From contig VXAY01005997.1 of the NCBI GenBank assembly GCA_013399855.1, forward strand, positions 1-64,000: a DNA stretch of 64,000 nucleotides. The letters run 5' to 3'. Source of the stretch: Oxyruncus cristatus. Taxonomy: Eukaryota > Chordata > Aves > Passeriformes > Cotingidae. Positions 46,701 through 61,600 of this stretch are shown piece by piece. The translations under genes and the position numbers were made by a program. Under the pieces are notes generated by a model, which saw nothing but the letters and a program-made list of their open reading frames with translations, searched no databases and had not been told where the DNA came from. How positions within the stretch are numbered: the stretch's first letter is position 1; each line of letters opens with the position of its first letter.

Positions 46701-49700
46701 GCAGTGTTTTACAGTCACAGAGGTTAATGCAGATGTTTTTGACGAGTCTTTACTTTTGTCACATTTTCTCATGCCATTCCCAAGAAGGCAGCACATCTTC
46801 ATTCCTGTGACAGGGCAAGTGCCAGCTGAATGGGAACAGAGCTTGTGCTTATCTGGTGATACCACAGGGGGAATAGAGCATTTGTGAAATTCTTCATGGT
46901 TGTCAGAGGAGTCGAGACATTTTCTTCCTCTTCTCAATTCACTTTTCAATCTCAATAGTTGTTGGAATGACAGGGTATCAAAACGTCTGGAAAACTAATA
47001 CCATACATCAAGCACCTGTGTATTGCAGAGGTCTGACAGTGCTAACAGAACAGATGGATTTTGTATAATCTCTGTCTCCTGAAAAGAATAAAAGAAAAAT
47101 TTTATTGACTTGACCTGTGATCTCAGAGAAATAGTCTGAGTTTTGGCTGGGTGGCTTGGCAGAATTGGATGCACTGAATGCTGTTCCACTTGGTATTTAA
47201 TAAGCAGAGCTGCCTCATGTAGAAGAGTAGCTGTGAACATTCTGTTAAATATGAAAGAAATCCTCAGAGCAATGGTCTCATTTCTTAGAGCTGGATATCA
47301 TTCCAGTTGCTGATCTCGTCTCAGGAATTTGAGTTTCATTACTACACTGACTCTGATGTGTTAAGCTGGGCATCTGAAAGAATCAAGATAACTTGCCTCA
47401 GCTCCCAGTTTTCACTGAGACTCAGAAGAGTTTCCCATGTTTCATATTCTCTCTTTTCCACTGAAGTGAATTATTTACTGTTTCTTTAACTCCATCCACC
47501 AGCTCAAAACCTCCAGTCAACAGGACAACGTGTAATATGGGTACCACCTGCCGAATTCTGGGGTGCTGCCCAGAAGTCCTCCCAGAGAAGGCAGGAAGTT
47601 CTCAGAAAGAACAAGAAAGCAGCCTTGCAGTGTGTGCCATGGAGAGTGGGCTTCTGGATAGCCAGTGGTTGCAGCAGGGAGAGAGACACACCGGGGTGCT
47701 GAGTGGGGGGACAAACTTGGGATAAGTCCAGGAACATGGAAACTAGAAGCAGAGATTGTGTTGAGGGCTGGAATTGACACTGGTGCCTTTCAGGGGGAAT
47801 CATATGATATTTTCCTTTTTTGTTTCCCCCACTACATTTGTTATTTCTGGGGGAATACAGCTGGAAAAATAGGTCCAGCATCCATGGTCTCAAAGGAGCT
47901 TATTGTCTCTGCTGCCTGCCTCTTCTCTACCACTTTATTCCAGGTGCATCACCAGTAATGGCAGATGGAATTTTGAGCTTACCCTGCAGGGATGGAGATG
48001 AGGGTGCATTTTTAAAGAGGACTAGGTTGTTCAAGCAGATCCATATTTTACCCCAGCTTCTAGTACTAGGGAAAGACCAGCTTGGTGTGAAATTTGTTTC
48101 AATATTGATTCAGTGTAAGGGTAGCTGGGAATTCAAAACTGCAAGTGGTAAGAACAGATCACCCAAATAAAAACACCCTAAGAAAAATGAGTGCTGAAAA
48201 TGTGTAAAAGATGTGTATGTGTAAATTGTAAATTTGAGTAGTAACACACTTTTCTATCAAAGATCCTCAGAGTTGAATTGAAGCAGAAACATGTGTAATG
48301 TGGCTGTGAACAAGAAAGTTTGGGGAGCTGTTGAATTATGCATTTTCTGCTTAAATTGTAACTTAGTGCTAGAGCTTGGCTTATGAAAGTTGTAAATATG
48401 TATCATCTATGTAAACTTTACTATGAAGGAAGCACGATGAAATGTGCAGGACATGTTGGAAATCAATTTATGGCACATACAGCGTAAAAAACTGATGCAC
48501 AACATAGTTTATCAAAATAGATTTCATACTTACTGCTAAGAAAGCTTGTTGCTAACTTTATTGTATAGCCATATTTAGGGAATATGATCATGAATGATTT
48601 GAGGGAAATCATGCTGTAAAGAGTTTACTATGCAGAGTACCAGTCTCAAATAGATGGAGCAAGCTATTAGTAATAAAATTTTCTTAATTATGTCAGCCCA
48701 GAGAATGAAGTGTTATTTTTGAAAGAAGAAGCCTGGTAGAGTTTTTCCATTTGATCTTTTGCCCTCAGGATGTTTTGTGCAGCTTGGCTCTGTTTCTTAT
48801 CTTACTGCCTTTCTTCACCTGCTCTGGTGGTACAGCACCCAGTTCTGGTAAACTGGCCTTAGTAGTTAAGTTTTTCTCAAGGCTGGACCACTACCAGAAT
48901 TGCTGTTGAAATAATATTTGGAAAGGCAGGAACAAACTGAGGGTATGTAGTAAAATCCAAAGTAGCGATTTCTGCTCACAGACAAATAAAGCATTGTAAA
49001 TAATCATGTGAGGATTTACTTAGGCTGAAAAACATTGACACTTCATAATAATCTGTTCCTTTGTTTCAGTTACCACAAGCATTCAAGGACTGGCATTAAT
49101 TAAAGTACTTCTTAAATGGGATATTACTACTGATTTTGATAGTAATAGGCTTATTTTTCTGCATTGCTGTTCCATTCATCCTATATGTGCTTTGCCTTTT
49201 ACAAACTAATTTGATATCTAATACTCCTTTTCTATATATAGTTCCTTAAATGATTTGCAGAGCAGTATAAACAATTTATGCATATTGTGTTGTCTAAAGT
49301 ATCATAGTTGAACCTATTAGGAAGATGAAAATACAGTACCTTTTATAGGAATATATCACATCATAATAGGATCCCTTGAGATCTCAGAATTCACTTTTCA
49401 AGGTTGTTTACATTTATTGCTTTAAAAAAAAAGGAAGTTTTCCCCGCAAGGTGCCATACTGATAAATATAGGTGTTTCTTTTGTCCCACCAAATTCATAA
49501 GTGATCTTTCCTGAGCTTGAGACTTCCCCAAGCTCTCAGTTAAACTAAGGTCTTTCCTAATCCTAAACAAATGCTGATCTTGACTTCTTCATTCTTCTGA
49601 AAGAACAATAAGAAATGAGGAAGAGAATGGGAGAGAATTTAAATGTCCTCTTTTGCAGGGCCACATGTTGATTTGCTAATATTTTAAATAGTTGCTCACC

Positions 49701-52350
49701 TAACTAGCTATTGTTTTCAAGTACTTCCCATTCTTGTTGCGCACTCGTGGTTACTTGGGTTTTGTTTTCATCTTGCAGAGGGGAGGTTGCAGGGAGGTTC
49801 TGCTTGTAGAGCCTGGAGCTATTTCAATAAATGAATTTAACAATGCCAATATAAAATGGGCTTGTTGTTAGCAGACAGTACTCTCAGAGCCAGAGATGAA
49901 TTTCTGTGGTTTCTAAATAAGCAAAGTCTGTTCCAACAAATAGACCACCATAGCTGCCCCATGGAGGCAGATTTCAGTGTGCTGCAGGATTTTCTTACAG
50001 CACAGTAGAAATGTATCTGTCTATGTGAACACACACACACACATATGAGAAGTAAAAAAACCTCTCATTTGTTTGGAATTTATGGATTCCTAATTACAAA
50101 TCAGGAGACACTGTGATTTACTACTTTCTTACTTTGTAGCACACTAACTTGTATCTATATAAAATAGAACTCTCAGCTCTTAGCAACAGTTTTGGTGGAA
50201 CAGGTGAACTGTGAAGAATTAAAAACATAATGGAAAGATACAAAGAAGCAGGACAGAATTTGTAATAACATTTTATGTCTTTTTTTATTCAGAAGTATCC
50301 TGCTTTATATTAGGCATTTCCTACCTCTAAATTTTAGGGTTAGGATTTGATCTTATATACCAAAAGAGGTTTTGATCTTATATACCAAAACATTTTTTAA
50401 ACTAATAGATTTTATCTCTACCATCTTTAAGCGGGAAAAGGAAATAAGACAGAATTTACTGAAAAGTTATGTTCATGAATCGAAAAAAACACATCTGCTT
50501 GTGGATCAGTTTTACTGATTTAATGATCAGTATCTCATGTCTGGTAGACTTTCTGATCCCCATCTTCAGTGCAACATGTTCAATTTAGAGGAGAAAATAT
50601 CCATCTCTAATGAGAAAACTAACAGTGATTTAGTAAGGTTTTGAAAGTATTTTGGAATTAAACAAGAACCCGTGGTAGACAAGAGAGTGAGTTAAAGGAG
50701 TATTGAATCTCTAAGTCCTTTATAAAAAGATTCAGAGAAAAAAATATATGGTGGGTGGTTTTTTTCCAGTGATTTATGATTATGACTGTCATTTTGGATA
50801 CAAAATTATTTTTCAGAGGTTTATGAGATACAACATATATATTATGGGAAAATATTATCCAAATAGAATTCTGAAATTTTGTCTTCAGCTTTGAAAAATT
50901 AAATACTTTGTAATGAAACTGGATGAAAGACTGAGTAAGTTGTATACCTGGCACACTTCTTTTATTAGCAAAATAATAAAATATGTATAGATCTACCTAG
51001 AAATGCATGCTCCCACAGTTTTCTAAACTTCTAATTTTGAAAACTAGTACCAAGCTCAAAAAATCCGTCAAGGCTTATTCAGAATGTTAGTATCATCACT
51101 TCATGTCATCATGTGCAAAACAGCAGCAGTAGTAGACTTTACTAAGAATAGCATTGGTATGTGAGATAAAGTAAAATATTTGTCATTTCCTAAAGTAGCA
51201 TTGCAGTGTTAACAGCATGGAGAAGCAATAAAAATCAGTTTATTGCAAAATGCTACTCTGAACACACCCAATAGAACTTCAGATGAAAAATAGATCTTGT
51301 TTTTATATATATTAAAAATACTCATCAAAACTACACATAAAAAAGTTATATTGGCTCATATGGCCCTTACTGTTCCCTAGTAAAACCTTAAATTTTTGGT
51401 CATTCTAGATTCAATAAGTGCTCTCTCAACTGCTCCTTTGTTTCTTGACATAAAGGCTTCAAAAAAAAAAGGAAAATCAACTGCAGCAATCTTCTTTTCT
51501 TTGCCCTGCTTGTTTAATTTTTTCCATATTTCTTTGAGCCTTACCATATTGATTCACTGTTAGTGACAAAGATTCAAATTAAGGAATTAAATAAAAACAC
51601 TATTGGAATAGCCAATGTCTTCACAAAGTTAAGGATGTTTCCTTTAACGTTTATTCAGATTTGCATAATCTTGCATTATTTTGAATCTTTGTTACACATA
51701 ATTTTCTTAAAGTAAGTAATGAGATGCTTGGTCCATATACAGATAGACCTAAACTTAATACCTATATTTATTTGATTCCCAAATCTGAGAATGCACTCCT
51801 GTTGTTTAGTTAAAAATGCTGGTTTTAGCTTTCCATTTGCAAAGAAATGTTTTCAGAGTTGGCATAGTTTGCTTCTGCTATATATCTTTCTTGTACTCTC
51901 TGTTTTATATGCCTACTGAGATCCTGTACTGCAATTACTGCCATATGGGAAAGAAAGTTTAATTTTACAGTGGAAATTCAACATTGGGTAATCACATTGC
52001 CTGTCTAGGAGCAGATATGCACTAAGAGTAAAATCATCCTATTAGATCTATCAAGCAAATCTCAGGTAAGTATCAGAGACTATGATTTATCTGAGATTAT
52101 CCACAGAAATACTAATGTTATCCCCTGGATTCTTTCATGCTAGATATGTCTTTTTGAATTTGCTGTCCTTTATGGCCTAGGACCAAGGAACTAAAAGAAA
52201 AACAGGAGAGGGGAATAGGGTGGGCATTTTAGACCTTCTTGCATCTACCCAATTTCAAGTTTTCCATTCTTAAACTGGGTAAAACTAGGGTCAGGTCTGG
52301 TGCAAATGGGAGGTGGCCAGTTTTAGGCTTGGTTGCTGGTTTAGATAAGG
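43788..52350 (+). other. SPON1: SPON1 intron
   Basis: AT-rich intron. A pyrimidine-biased patch lies at 45280-45420, and a short CA run at 50028-50042. The part 47500-48000 is GC-richer, with open stretches up to 129 codons on the minus strand (47504-47893); I recognise nothing in it. No transposon family is recognised. Confidence 0.5.
50346..50390. repeat. 20-bp direct duplication
   Basis: An exact 20-bp sequence starting TTTGATCTTATATACC occurs at 50346-50365 and again at 50371-50390, five bases apart. Confidence 0.95.
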
Positions 52351-52690
52351 AACAACATCTGTGCTGCCTGTGCTGGAAGGCTAGTGGTCGGGGACTGGGA
52401 GAGCATAAACTGCTGTGTCTCCGAGGACTGCAGTGAGCAGCAGCTGGCCCTCAGCAGATGGAGTGAGGTGTGGGTCTGCTGGGAGGTGGATGGACAGCAG
52501 CCTTTTAATGTGATCTGACATTCTGTGCACACCTCTGGTGCTGTGGCAATCACACAATAAGCGCGAGCGCTGCAGGAGATCCAGCAAGCACTCCCTGTAG
52601 AATTCAGCTGATACCTTCTCCGACTTAACATGGCAGCTTGTGACAGGTACAGTCTAACAGCCATATGTTTCTTGCCTAATTACAGGAAAA
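52351..52690. other. GC-richer block of unknown nature
   Basis: In a long AT-rich intron this block is notably richer in G+C, has CpGs including GCGCGAGCGC (52561-52570), and is open for 107 codons on the minus strand (52341-52664). The peptide has no domain I know and no clear splice sites. It could be a conserved regulatory element or an old unrecognised repeat. Confidence 0.3.
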
Positions 52691-55600
52691 GTTGCCTGCA
52701 TGCCGAAAATTAGTCAGAGGAATAAACTCTCAATGTGGGGATGCTCAGCAGCACAGAAGTGAAACGCTGGTGAACCAGGGAAAGCAGCACCTTAGTGCTG
52801 CATGAAATGGCTGAGCACCCACAGTATCTGCCAGTGAGTGAAGACTACAAAATCCCTCTTTTGCAGAACTAAGGAGCTTGTCCACAGGAGTTAATGTTCA
52901 ACAGCTCTGCTTGGGTGGAAGTTTCCTCTCTCAGGTTCCTTCACACTAATTGCATCTATTCTTTCCACGTACCTGAGTGGAAGCCGGTTTACACAGCTGA
53001 AAGCAGAGTGAGCATCTCTGGTAATACACCAGCCCTTGATACTCACTCTTAAACGTATGCCACTGTTCTAAGGAGATCAGCTACTGAACAGATACTAAGA
53101 GCTTAAAGTAATTCTTCAAAACCAAGCTCCTACCCTGGTGGAGGCAGTAATTCATAGAGTTTTCAAAATAGTATTTTTTCTTATATAATTTTATAACAAT
53201 TATGTATTTATTGTATATATATAGTCATATATATAATAATAATTTTTCTTATATCATTGTAAGTAGCTTTGCGTATCTTTCCTTTTGCTGAAATTGTATA
53301 CATGCAGGCAAGCAGCAGGTCTTACTCATGTAATACATATATACATATATCATGTGGGAATAACTTAAAATTACTTTTTTTCCTTTTTAAAGTGTTTCAA
53401 TTATTTGACTTATGTTATGACTTATTATGGCAACTTATGTTACCAGCATATAGGATTTCAAAATGGGTCTAAGGTCCTCTGCAGACATATGCTTTGCTTT
53501 ACCACAGGCAAAACTGGAGAACCAAGTATCTTGAGAATAGCTCCAAGTGGTAACTGTTTGTGCAGTGAAGTATTTTGTTGAACTTTTCACTCCAAAGCCA
53601 CAAGTCCAAAATTTCAGTCAAACCAGGAGTGATCTTATCCTTGAGGAGCTTTCAAAACAGCTGCCGTTTGACCAAATTGGCAGCCTCTACTCAGGGTTGA
53701 TACTGCAGACAGCTACAGCAGTGATGTGGAAATGTCTTGCACAGCAACTACCCCTACTATGCAAGGTTAACATTAACCTTTGGTTTTAAGAACGTTTATG
53801 GTGGTTTGAACAAACTAAGTATATTGTAGACTGTGAGAAGGAATACATTTCATGTAACTTCAAAAATAAGCTTTAAATGCTCTTAGTGCAGCTCAGAGAA
53901 GTGGCTTAGTGTCTGTCTAATATGTTTATTCAGACTTGTAGAGGGGAACAGTTTAGGGTGAGAGAGACATTTTTTAAGGCTTCTGAAGGAAATAATCAAA
54001 GCTAGATAATGTTTTCTGCATTACTGAAGAAAAGAGATAATTTTTTCCTGGTTGTGTCAATATTCTTTCTGCCTAATTTTAAGGACATCAGTAAGACATT
54101 GACGTTTGGAGAGATGTGTCCGATGCCTGCATAATACCATAAGAGAACAGGCATCTTCACAGGATTAATTCATATTTTAAAGGGAAATGGACAGATTGAG
54201 GAAATACACAGTTAGAATGTCTTTCTTTATAAGAAAGTACAAGACAGATCATGAAAAATGGAGGAAAATAGCTTTTCTGTAAGGAAAGCTCTTAGGGTGT
54301 TAAATTATCTTGCATAATCTGAGAAGAAAAATGTTGTAACCTGTTTCTTTGAGCTTTCAATGTTGGGGGTTTTTTTTCTAATTTTCTGTGTCATGTAGGT
54401 GCCACCCAAGACACATGAAAACACCTATATAAACATTTAATACTGCAGTTTGAATGAATTTCATTACTTAACAGGACAGATGCCAAAAAAGCTTGCCAAC
54501 TAGCTTTTGCTTAATTACAATTCTGCAATTTCCAATAGAAAAAGATGGCACAGAAAAGGTTTTTATTGCCTGAAAATAATAGAACAATCTGAAATTTGCT
54601 ACTATTATGCAAACATTTTTTTAAAATAAATTATCTTACTAGTCTGCTCCAAGTTACCTTCCAGTGGTTAATTTCCACACAATAGAAAATCAATTCTCTT
54701 CATTCCTTTCCTCAGTTTATGTTTAACCTGTTAATGACTTAAGCTTCTAGATCAATGTTTACACACAGCACCCCAGTTCTTTTGGAAATCATTAAAAGCT
54801 GTTAAAACCTGTAAACATATTGCAATGTAGAGATAGGAAGTTGACTAGGAGAGCTGCAAGTACTTGTGAGTAAAAAAGACAATGTTTCAGTAATATTTTC
54901 ACTGAAAATCAGATGATTTGTTTCTGATTATGATGCCTCTTGTTTCTAGTATTTTCAAGATTAGAGTTCTTTCCATTTTAAATTTGACTTTTTGTCTGTT
55001 TGTTTGCAGATTTTTGTCATAAGTTTATATACAGTGATAAACTGAGGTTGCAAATTTTATTTTCCATTTAGTGGAGCACTCATCCTTTCTCTAGCTTGGG
55101 GTCTGTGACAATTTCTTGTCAGGAACATAGTCTCAAAGTGCTCTTTAGCCCTTCAGGGTCCTCAACCAACCTGTTTTCCACCTCTTGATCTGCAACAGCA
55201 GTGGTGGCTGTGGGGCTGTGTCAGTCTGCTCAGCAAGAGAGGGGCAGATAAAGGCTGTGAATGGCACAGAGGGTATTTAGGATCTTGGGTTGCGGACAAA
55301 GTGCCACAGGTTGGAGCTGCTTCTGCATTGAACTGAAGAGGCTTTTCCTGACCTGTTGTGGAGAATGATTCTGTGATCCACTGCAGAATTGCCCAGAGGG
55401 AGTCTGCTTCGTGTGTGGGCTGGTCTGGGAGCATTGCAGTCAAAATTGTGAGTGTGAGATTTGAGCTCAGTGACACCTGCGATGTTGAGGGGCCATTCTT
55501 TCATGAACCCAAGAATATTTGATTCTCTTACATTTAGAATTGTAACACACAGGAAATTAAAAACTTTGATGCCAAAGTTATAATATTGCCAGGGACCATA

Positions 55601-58600
55601 CATTTTAAAAATGTGTGTATGCATGCAGTACTCAAGTTTTCCCCCTTGCTTGTTTTGAAAGTAGCTGGGTTTTGTTCATACTGAAGGCAGTGGGTAAGGT
55701 ACTGCTCTGTGTAAATAATGGGGGTAAAATGTGGTCTTTAAAGTTTTGGAACTCATTTTCCTGTACTATTTTCCCTCTTTATTATATTCAAGCTTTAGAG
55801 ATTTATGCTGGAGACTAGGAAGCCCTACAGGAGACTGAATCATGCATGAACTTTTACACAACTTTCTGTTTGAACCTGGTTGGTTTTTTCACCTTTCTAA
55901 TCAGATCAGTGTTTTACTGAAATGTTGGCAGATGGGGAGTAGAAAGTGTGTCAACTGATGCTAACGTTTCAACAACAACAGGAGGAAAAAAAAAGAAAAG
56001 AAAGAATATCTAGAGAGTATACTGTTTTTCTAGAATAACATCCTTTCTCAGAGCACTCGATTCTCCTTGAGCTCTGGCTGCTTCTAGTTATTTCCTAATG
56101 TGTAAGTACATCCTGGCTTGAAACTCTTTTGGTCTTCAGTTTCCAACTGTTCCATTTATCTCCAGTCTGACAAGGTAGCATAGTAACCATTGTATTAAGC
56201 CACAAAAGGAAAAGTCATGAGATAAATTATGGCTTTTCCCTCTGTTCTTTATTCTTTTTTTCTTCTGTAACCATGCAGAGCAGACATTGTACCAAGTTTG
56301 ATGAAGGTAGTAATTCTCAGTGTATGAGGATGATGAAGTGATGTCAGTTACAGTTTGATGTCACAAATATTTGTATTAGTGCAGTTTTTTCATTTGTCCC
56401 TGAAGCTCATAAAAAGCAAATATTAAGGTAATGTTCATGGTTTGCAATAAGTAGATTAAAGATTCAGCCCATGGAGGGTTATATAGAGACTGAGAATTTT
56501 ACTAGTGATGCTTCTTCCCTTACTGAACCTATGCCTTTCCCCTTAATAAAACCTCACTACATTTGTTTCCTTTTTTTGTCATGAAGTCTGTTACTTCCTG
56601 AGCATGTTCAGAGTCACACATTTTGAATTAAGATCTCTCCATACAAGCCCAGTCTGCTTAAAAGGTGAAAGTGTAAGCTGGTGCTATGTTACAAAGATCA
56701 CTCCTGCCACGTCTATTACAACAATATATCTTTATAAATGGTCCTGAGTCATAACGCATCGTTTATCAGTCATTGAATTTCTGGTCTCCAGATAGATGAA
56801 GTTATCATTTTTGTTTTGGGCTTTCCCTGATGTGCAATTCTCAGGTATTCCAAGTAAATCTGACCCATTCATATTTAACTGTTGCAGACTAAAGCCTGAA
56901 TTTGTTATGGATATTGGACTGGGTTTTTTAATGAACTTTTTTTTACACATTGAGTGATATGTGATAATAAGTGAATATGTGCATTAATCTTACAGTTAGG
57001 CAATCAGGATATGAACAATGCTTGCTTATCTTCCTGATCCCAAATAAGATTAAACAAAATTTGCTTCCTGCTATGTCTTGCTCTCTGTTGCTCAAGTGAG
57101 GGTATTTTTATTTGCACTTGCCTTTAGTTCCTCCTTTGAAAATTTAAAAGTTCATCAGTCAAAATTTTGCAATCTAAATCCGGGAGACTTTCATCAGCTC
57201 TGTAATGAGAAACTAACCTAGTACTTATATGGTCAGCAAATAGGATCTGTTAAATAAATATGCACTTAAAAGAAAAAAAAAAAAGAGTTAGGATATGCTT
57301 TATTTCTTATTGACTTATGAGGGAGGTATCTTTAAAGATTTGATCATTTACAGGAAGATTCAGGAAACTTCTGTAACAGTTCTTTGACATCAAGGACAAT
57401 TTTATGCAAATCTTACATGAGCAAAGTTCTAGTTACATGGCAATTTTGAGCGATGAATAAAGAATGAGAATGGATCCACCTATAAAAAACTTACCAATAA
57501 AAAGGGGAAAATGTCTGTTCATATTGCATAGCAGATTCATGGTAGAGTTGAGTTTTGTGGGATCAATAGATTCTTCCACTGTATCACCTGCTTTTACACT
57601 GAGATCAGTAACTTCTGTGTGGCTAAAACATAGTCTCTCCTTGACAAAGTCTTATCTTCTGAGAAGAAATCCAAGCTGAACTTGGAGAAAAGGTGTGGGG
57701 AAGCCAGTGGGTTCCTTGGTAGGTTACCTTAGTGATTAATCAGTGGTGGACTTCTGGAAATGTAGCAGGTTTCTCTAAGTCTCCTTAAGAGCTACACCTG
57801 GAAAGACTGCAGTGCTTGACAGTGCTAGTAAATCAGACCTGATAGTCGTGAACATGCTCAGTTATTGGCTCAAGATCAGGCATAAATGAAACGTCAGTTT
57901 ACAGTGTCAGATTTTATTTAAAACTATTTAGAATTCTCCACTGAATTCCCGCTAATCTTTCAAGAGATTTAGTTTGAAAAAATTAGGATGCAACATCTAA
58001 TTTTTTTCATAGTCCATCTAAAAGGTTTTCTTCCAAAATCATTCTGAAAACATGTGTTTAAACTCCAATGTATTTTTTCAACAAGACCTAAGTTTACCAC
58101 TTGCAGAAAGGAAAGGAAAGGCCAGGAACACAAGTATGTTAAATGATGAAATGCAGTTCTCAAAGAGTTTAAGTGAACCAAAATGAAATCTGAATTGGAA
58201 GGAAAAAGAATGGCTCTCCATGGAAACATTAACTGAGGTAAATGAAATGGACAAAAAATTAGGGGGATTAGTAAGGAATTTTACAAACAAGTAAAGCACA
58301 TGGGGAGAAAAAAAGGTAAACATGTTTTTGTAAAAGAAATCTCTGAATATTACTAGACAGCTAAACTGTAATGGATCCAAATTTCTTTATTGGTTTTCAC
58401 TACACGTAAGATGAAGACAGCTATCTGTCATGTGTTCTTGACAAGTATTTTAAGTGAAACTTTATATTAAGTGTTATGTCCTGGAGATTGGACTGATTGA
58501 TATGTCTAAATTACAGCGTCATCATACCGCAACACAGTAATTTATAACTGAGAAGGGTTATGAATGGAGTCACTAGGATGCTAACAAAATGGGTATGAGG

Positions 58601-61600
58601 TGTCAGTGTCAGTTATCTTTGTGGAATAAAACCACTGAAATGGTCACATTTATACATAATGTAACATTTTTTGTTAATTTGAGAAGTTAATCTGTTAATG
58701 AGTGATATCTAAGAAAGCCTGCAAGTAGTGTTAAAAATAAGTCATAGTTCTTGTACAAACATATTCTTGTGGTGAAAACCCAGCTCGGGTGATTGCAACA
58801 GGGAAACATCAGCATTGTGAGAGATACGGTTGTCAGAGGTGTTCTGTTTGAGACAAAGTTTCACAAGACATACTGCGTAGAAAGCTGAGAGGAAATAGAA
58901 GAAATTTGAACTACTGAAAAACTTTTTATGGCTTCAAATTCATAGGGAACACATAAGTAAACATTTGATTTGTATACTGCTTCATGAAATTACAGGGAAT
59001 CCTATTTTTTTTTACAATATATTTTGGCACCAATTACTTTCTTATAGTCCTTTATCTTTCAGCTACTGTTAGGGTCTCTTGGCCTTAGCTGCCTCTGAAA
59101 TGCCTTTTTTGTGTGGAATATGAATTAAAGAATAGTATATAAAACTTATTCAGGAGTTTCTACTTACTATTTTCCCCAGATTATATGAATAATGGATTAA
59201 ATTAAAGGTCTTAAGAAACAAAATGATAAGAAGCAATATTTATTCAGTATAGTTTTGGCTATGGAATTCATGGTCCTTTCTAAGTCCTGTTCTAAACATT
59301 TATTCCAAAAGCTGTGATTAATATTTATTTTTATATACACATTTGTCTCAAATAAACTCTAGAGTATAAAATAAGCATACTGAGATTTGAACTCTAATTG
59401 CCTGGGCTTATGAAGAAAAACTGTCTCATAGAGACTGCGTAATTATCCCTCCTGGGTTTGTTATGTGTTTTTGTGAAGGATCAGGATCTCATCTCACAGG
59501 TCTGGGTATTTTAGAACGTCTGTTTAAGTGATCTTGGCAGTAATTACTTAGAGACACTGAAAGACTTTGAAGTTTCATAAAGTAAGGGACCTTCTTGGCA
59601 TTAGCACTGGTGGTGATTGGTGACAAGTCAAATGACTGAAATCTGCATACTTTTTTTGTGATCACCTTGAAGCTTCTGAAATATAGGCAGTTTCCCTTTT
59701 TCTGATGCCATGTCTAACACAAAAGAGCTGCTTACCTGTGCACACTTACTGTGTTTTTCCTATTGCTACATTTCAGTTTTATGGCTCATGTCCATTTTTG
59801 TGCAACACCCTGGCAGGCAGTTTTCAACTTCATTTTGAACATCTGTATTCAAATTCAGATTTTTGTAGCTGGGACCAAGTGGAAGGCATCTTTGAAGAAA
59901 TTTTAATAAGAGTGCTGTGGTAAGGCACTGCTTCTTAGACATACCTTCCTTCTTAAGAACATTTCTTTGCAATCTGGACTAAAAAAATACACCATTTTGC
60001 TCTTATCAACATTGCTTTAATGTGCTCAGAATAGCATGACTGTATAAAACAGAAAAATTGATAGATGATAGTGAGCTATTCCTTTACTATGCTGGATGAG
60101 GGAGGGTCTGCTTTATTGCAATCTATAAGAGGATTTTGGAAGAAACAGCTATTATGTTCCTTTTCTTCTTTATAATTTAGCTGATTAACACCTGCACTTG
60201 CTGAAATGTCACATCAGCCCTGAGCACACGATAAACAATTGTGAAACCTGGTTTATCATCTGTAAGGTAGAGACACAGGATGCAGAATCAAAGAAATTAC
60301 TTGGATGAGAAATGCTATCAGGGTAGCTGGAAATCTAATGCATAGAAATTTTTTTTAAAAAAGGATAAGAAGGAAAAAATGACAAACCTGTAAATGACAC
60401 TCTTGGATGAAATTTGAGAGAACCTAAAAAATTGCAGATCCTGAAAGATTCTGTCTCTGTAAGACAGAGAGAAAATTTTCTTCATTGAGAAAAGATCACT
60501 GAAAAGAGAAATGTCACGTAGAAGTCTGATCACAAGATACTCTGTCATTTGCTACATTTATCAAGTTACGCTCAACAATTGCAAGACAGCTTTAAGGTGC
60601 AAGAAAATTCCTGATAACTTTATTATTCTCTCTTTAAAGCAGGTAGAGGCCTTTCAAATGCATTTGGTATCATTTTTCATAAGGGCCCATTAGAGTTAAA
60701 TTAATGTATTTGTAGAGATAGCTCAGTCATCCCAAACCATTTTCTGTCTGATGTTTAAGCCTTTGATAGGGTACTTTGAGTTTGAATTGAATCTTGGAGA
60801 GACACTAAGCACATTAATGAGATTCTCTTTGGGCTGTAAGAGGAAGGAAAAGCAGAAGGGATAATTTTTAATGTTTCAGTTGAGCACTATTTGCAGTGCA
60901 TGTATCTCTTTCCTACAATATTATATTCAATCAGAAATAGAAATTTCTAGCATTGGCATGTTCATTATGTAATCTGAATTTGCTAAAGGTATATGTGGCT
61001 ATTGGATAATATGCATTGAGTACAAAGTAATTTTTTAAAATTAAATTTTTAAAAATATTAGCCTGAACATCTTATTTAAATGTTAATGTATTCAGTTACT
61101 ACACCACTGTTTTGTAACACTGAATCTGCATGGATACTTGACTGGAACAAAAGTACAGCACACATCAGCTAAACAGGGCAAATATTTATGTTAATTGATC
61201 ATCGTTTGCACAACCACGATAGTCTTTTTTCAAAATAATTTTTTACAGACGGGGCAACAGCATTTGTGTTCTCAGTAATGACAAGGGCAAAGGGCTTTGT
61301 CTGCTTTACTCACAGTCACTGGAGAGCGTGAGTAGGGCCAATGCCAGCAGGCATCATTGCTGTCAGCACTCCTGTGATTCAGGGCAGCACTCGGTGCATC
61401 AGTAGATGCACCTGAGGAGATGAGGACAAACACTTTCTTCTACAAACATGTTTCTGTGGCCAAGAGTAAAGCCATAAAGACCTTCCTCCATCTCCTTGTC
61501 TGTGCTCCTAATTCTGCTGCCAAGAGAAGAAATGAGGTAGAACAAAACAAATCTCCTCATTTCTGATCTAAAGAAAAATGAAATATAGCCTGTGAAAGAA

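Noticed and set aside
47504..47893. 129-codon open reading frame on the minus strand
   Set aside because: No recognisable domain, no splice or promoter context, and other frames are equally open across the same GC-richer patch.
55162..55476. Possible exon or gene on the minus strand
   Set aside because: 104 open codons in a GC-richer patch, but no domain, no splice consensus pair and overlapping open frames.
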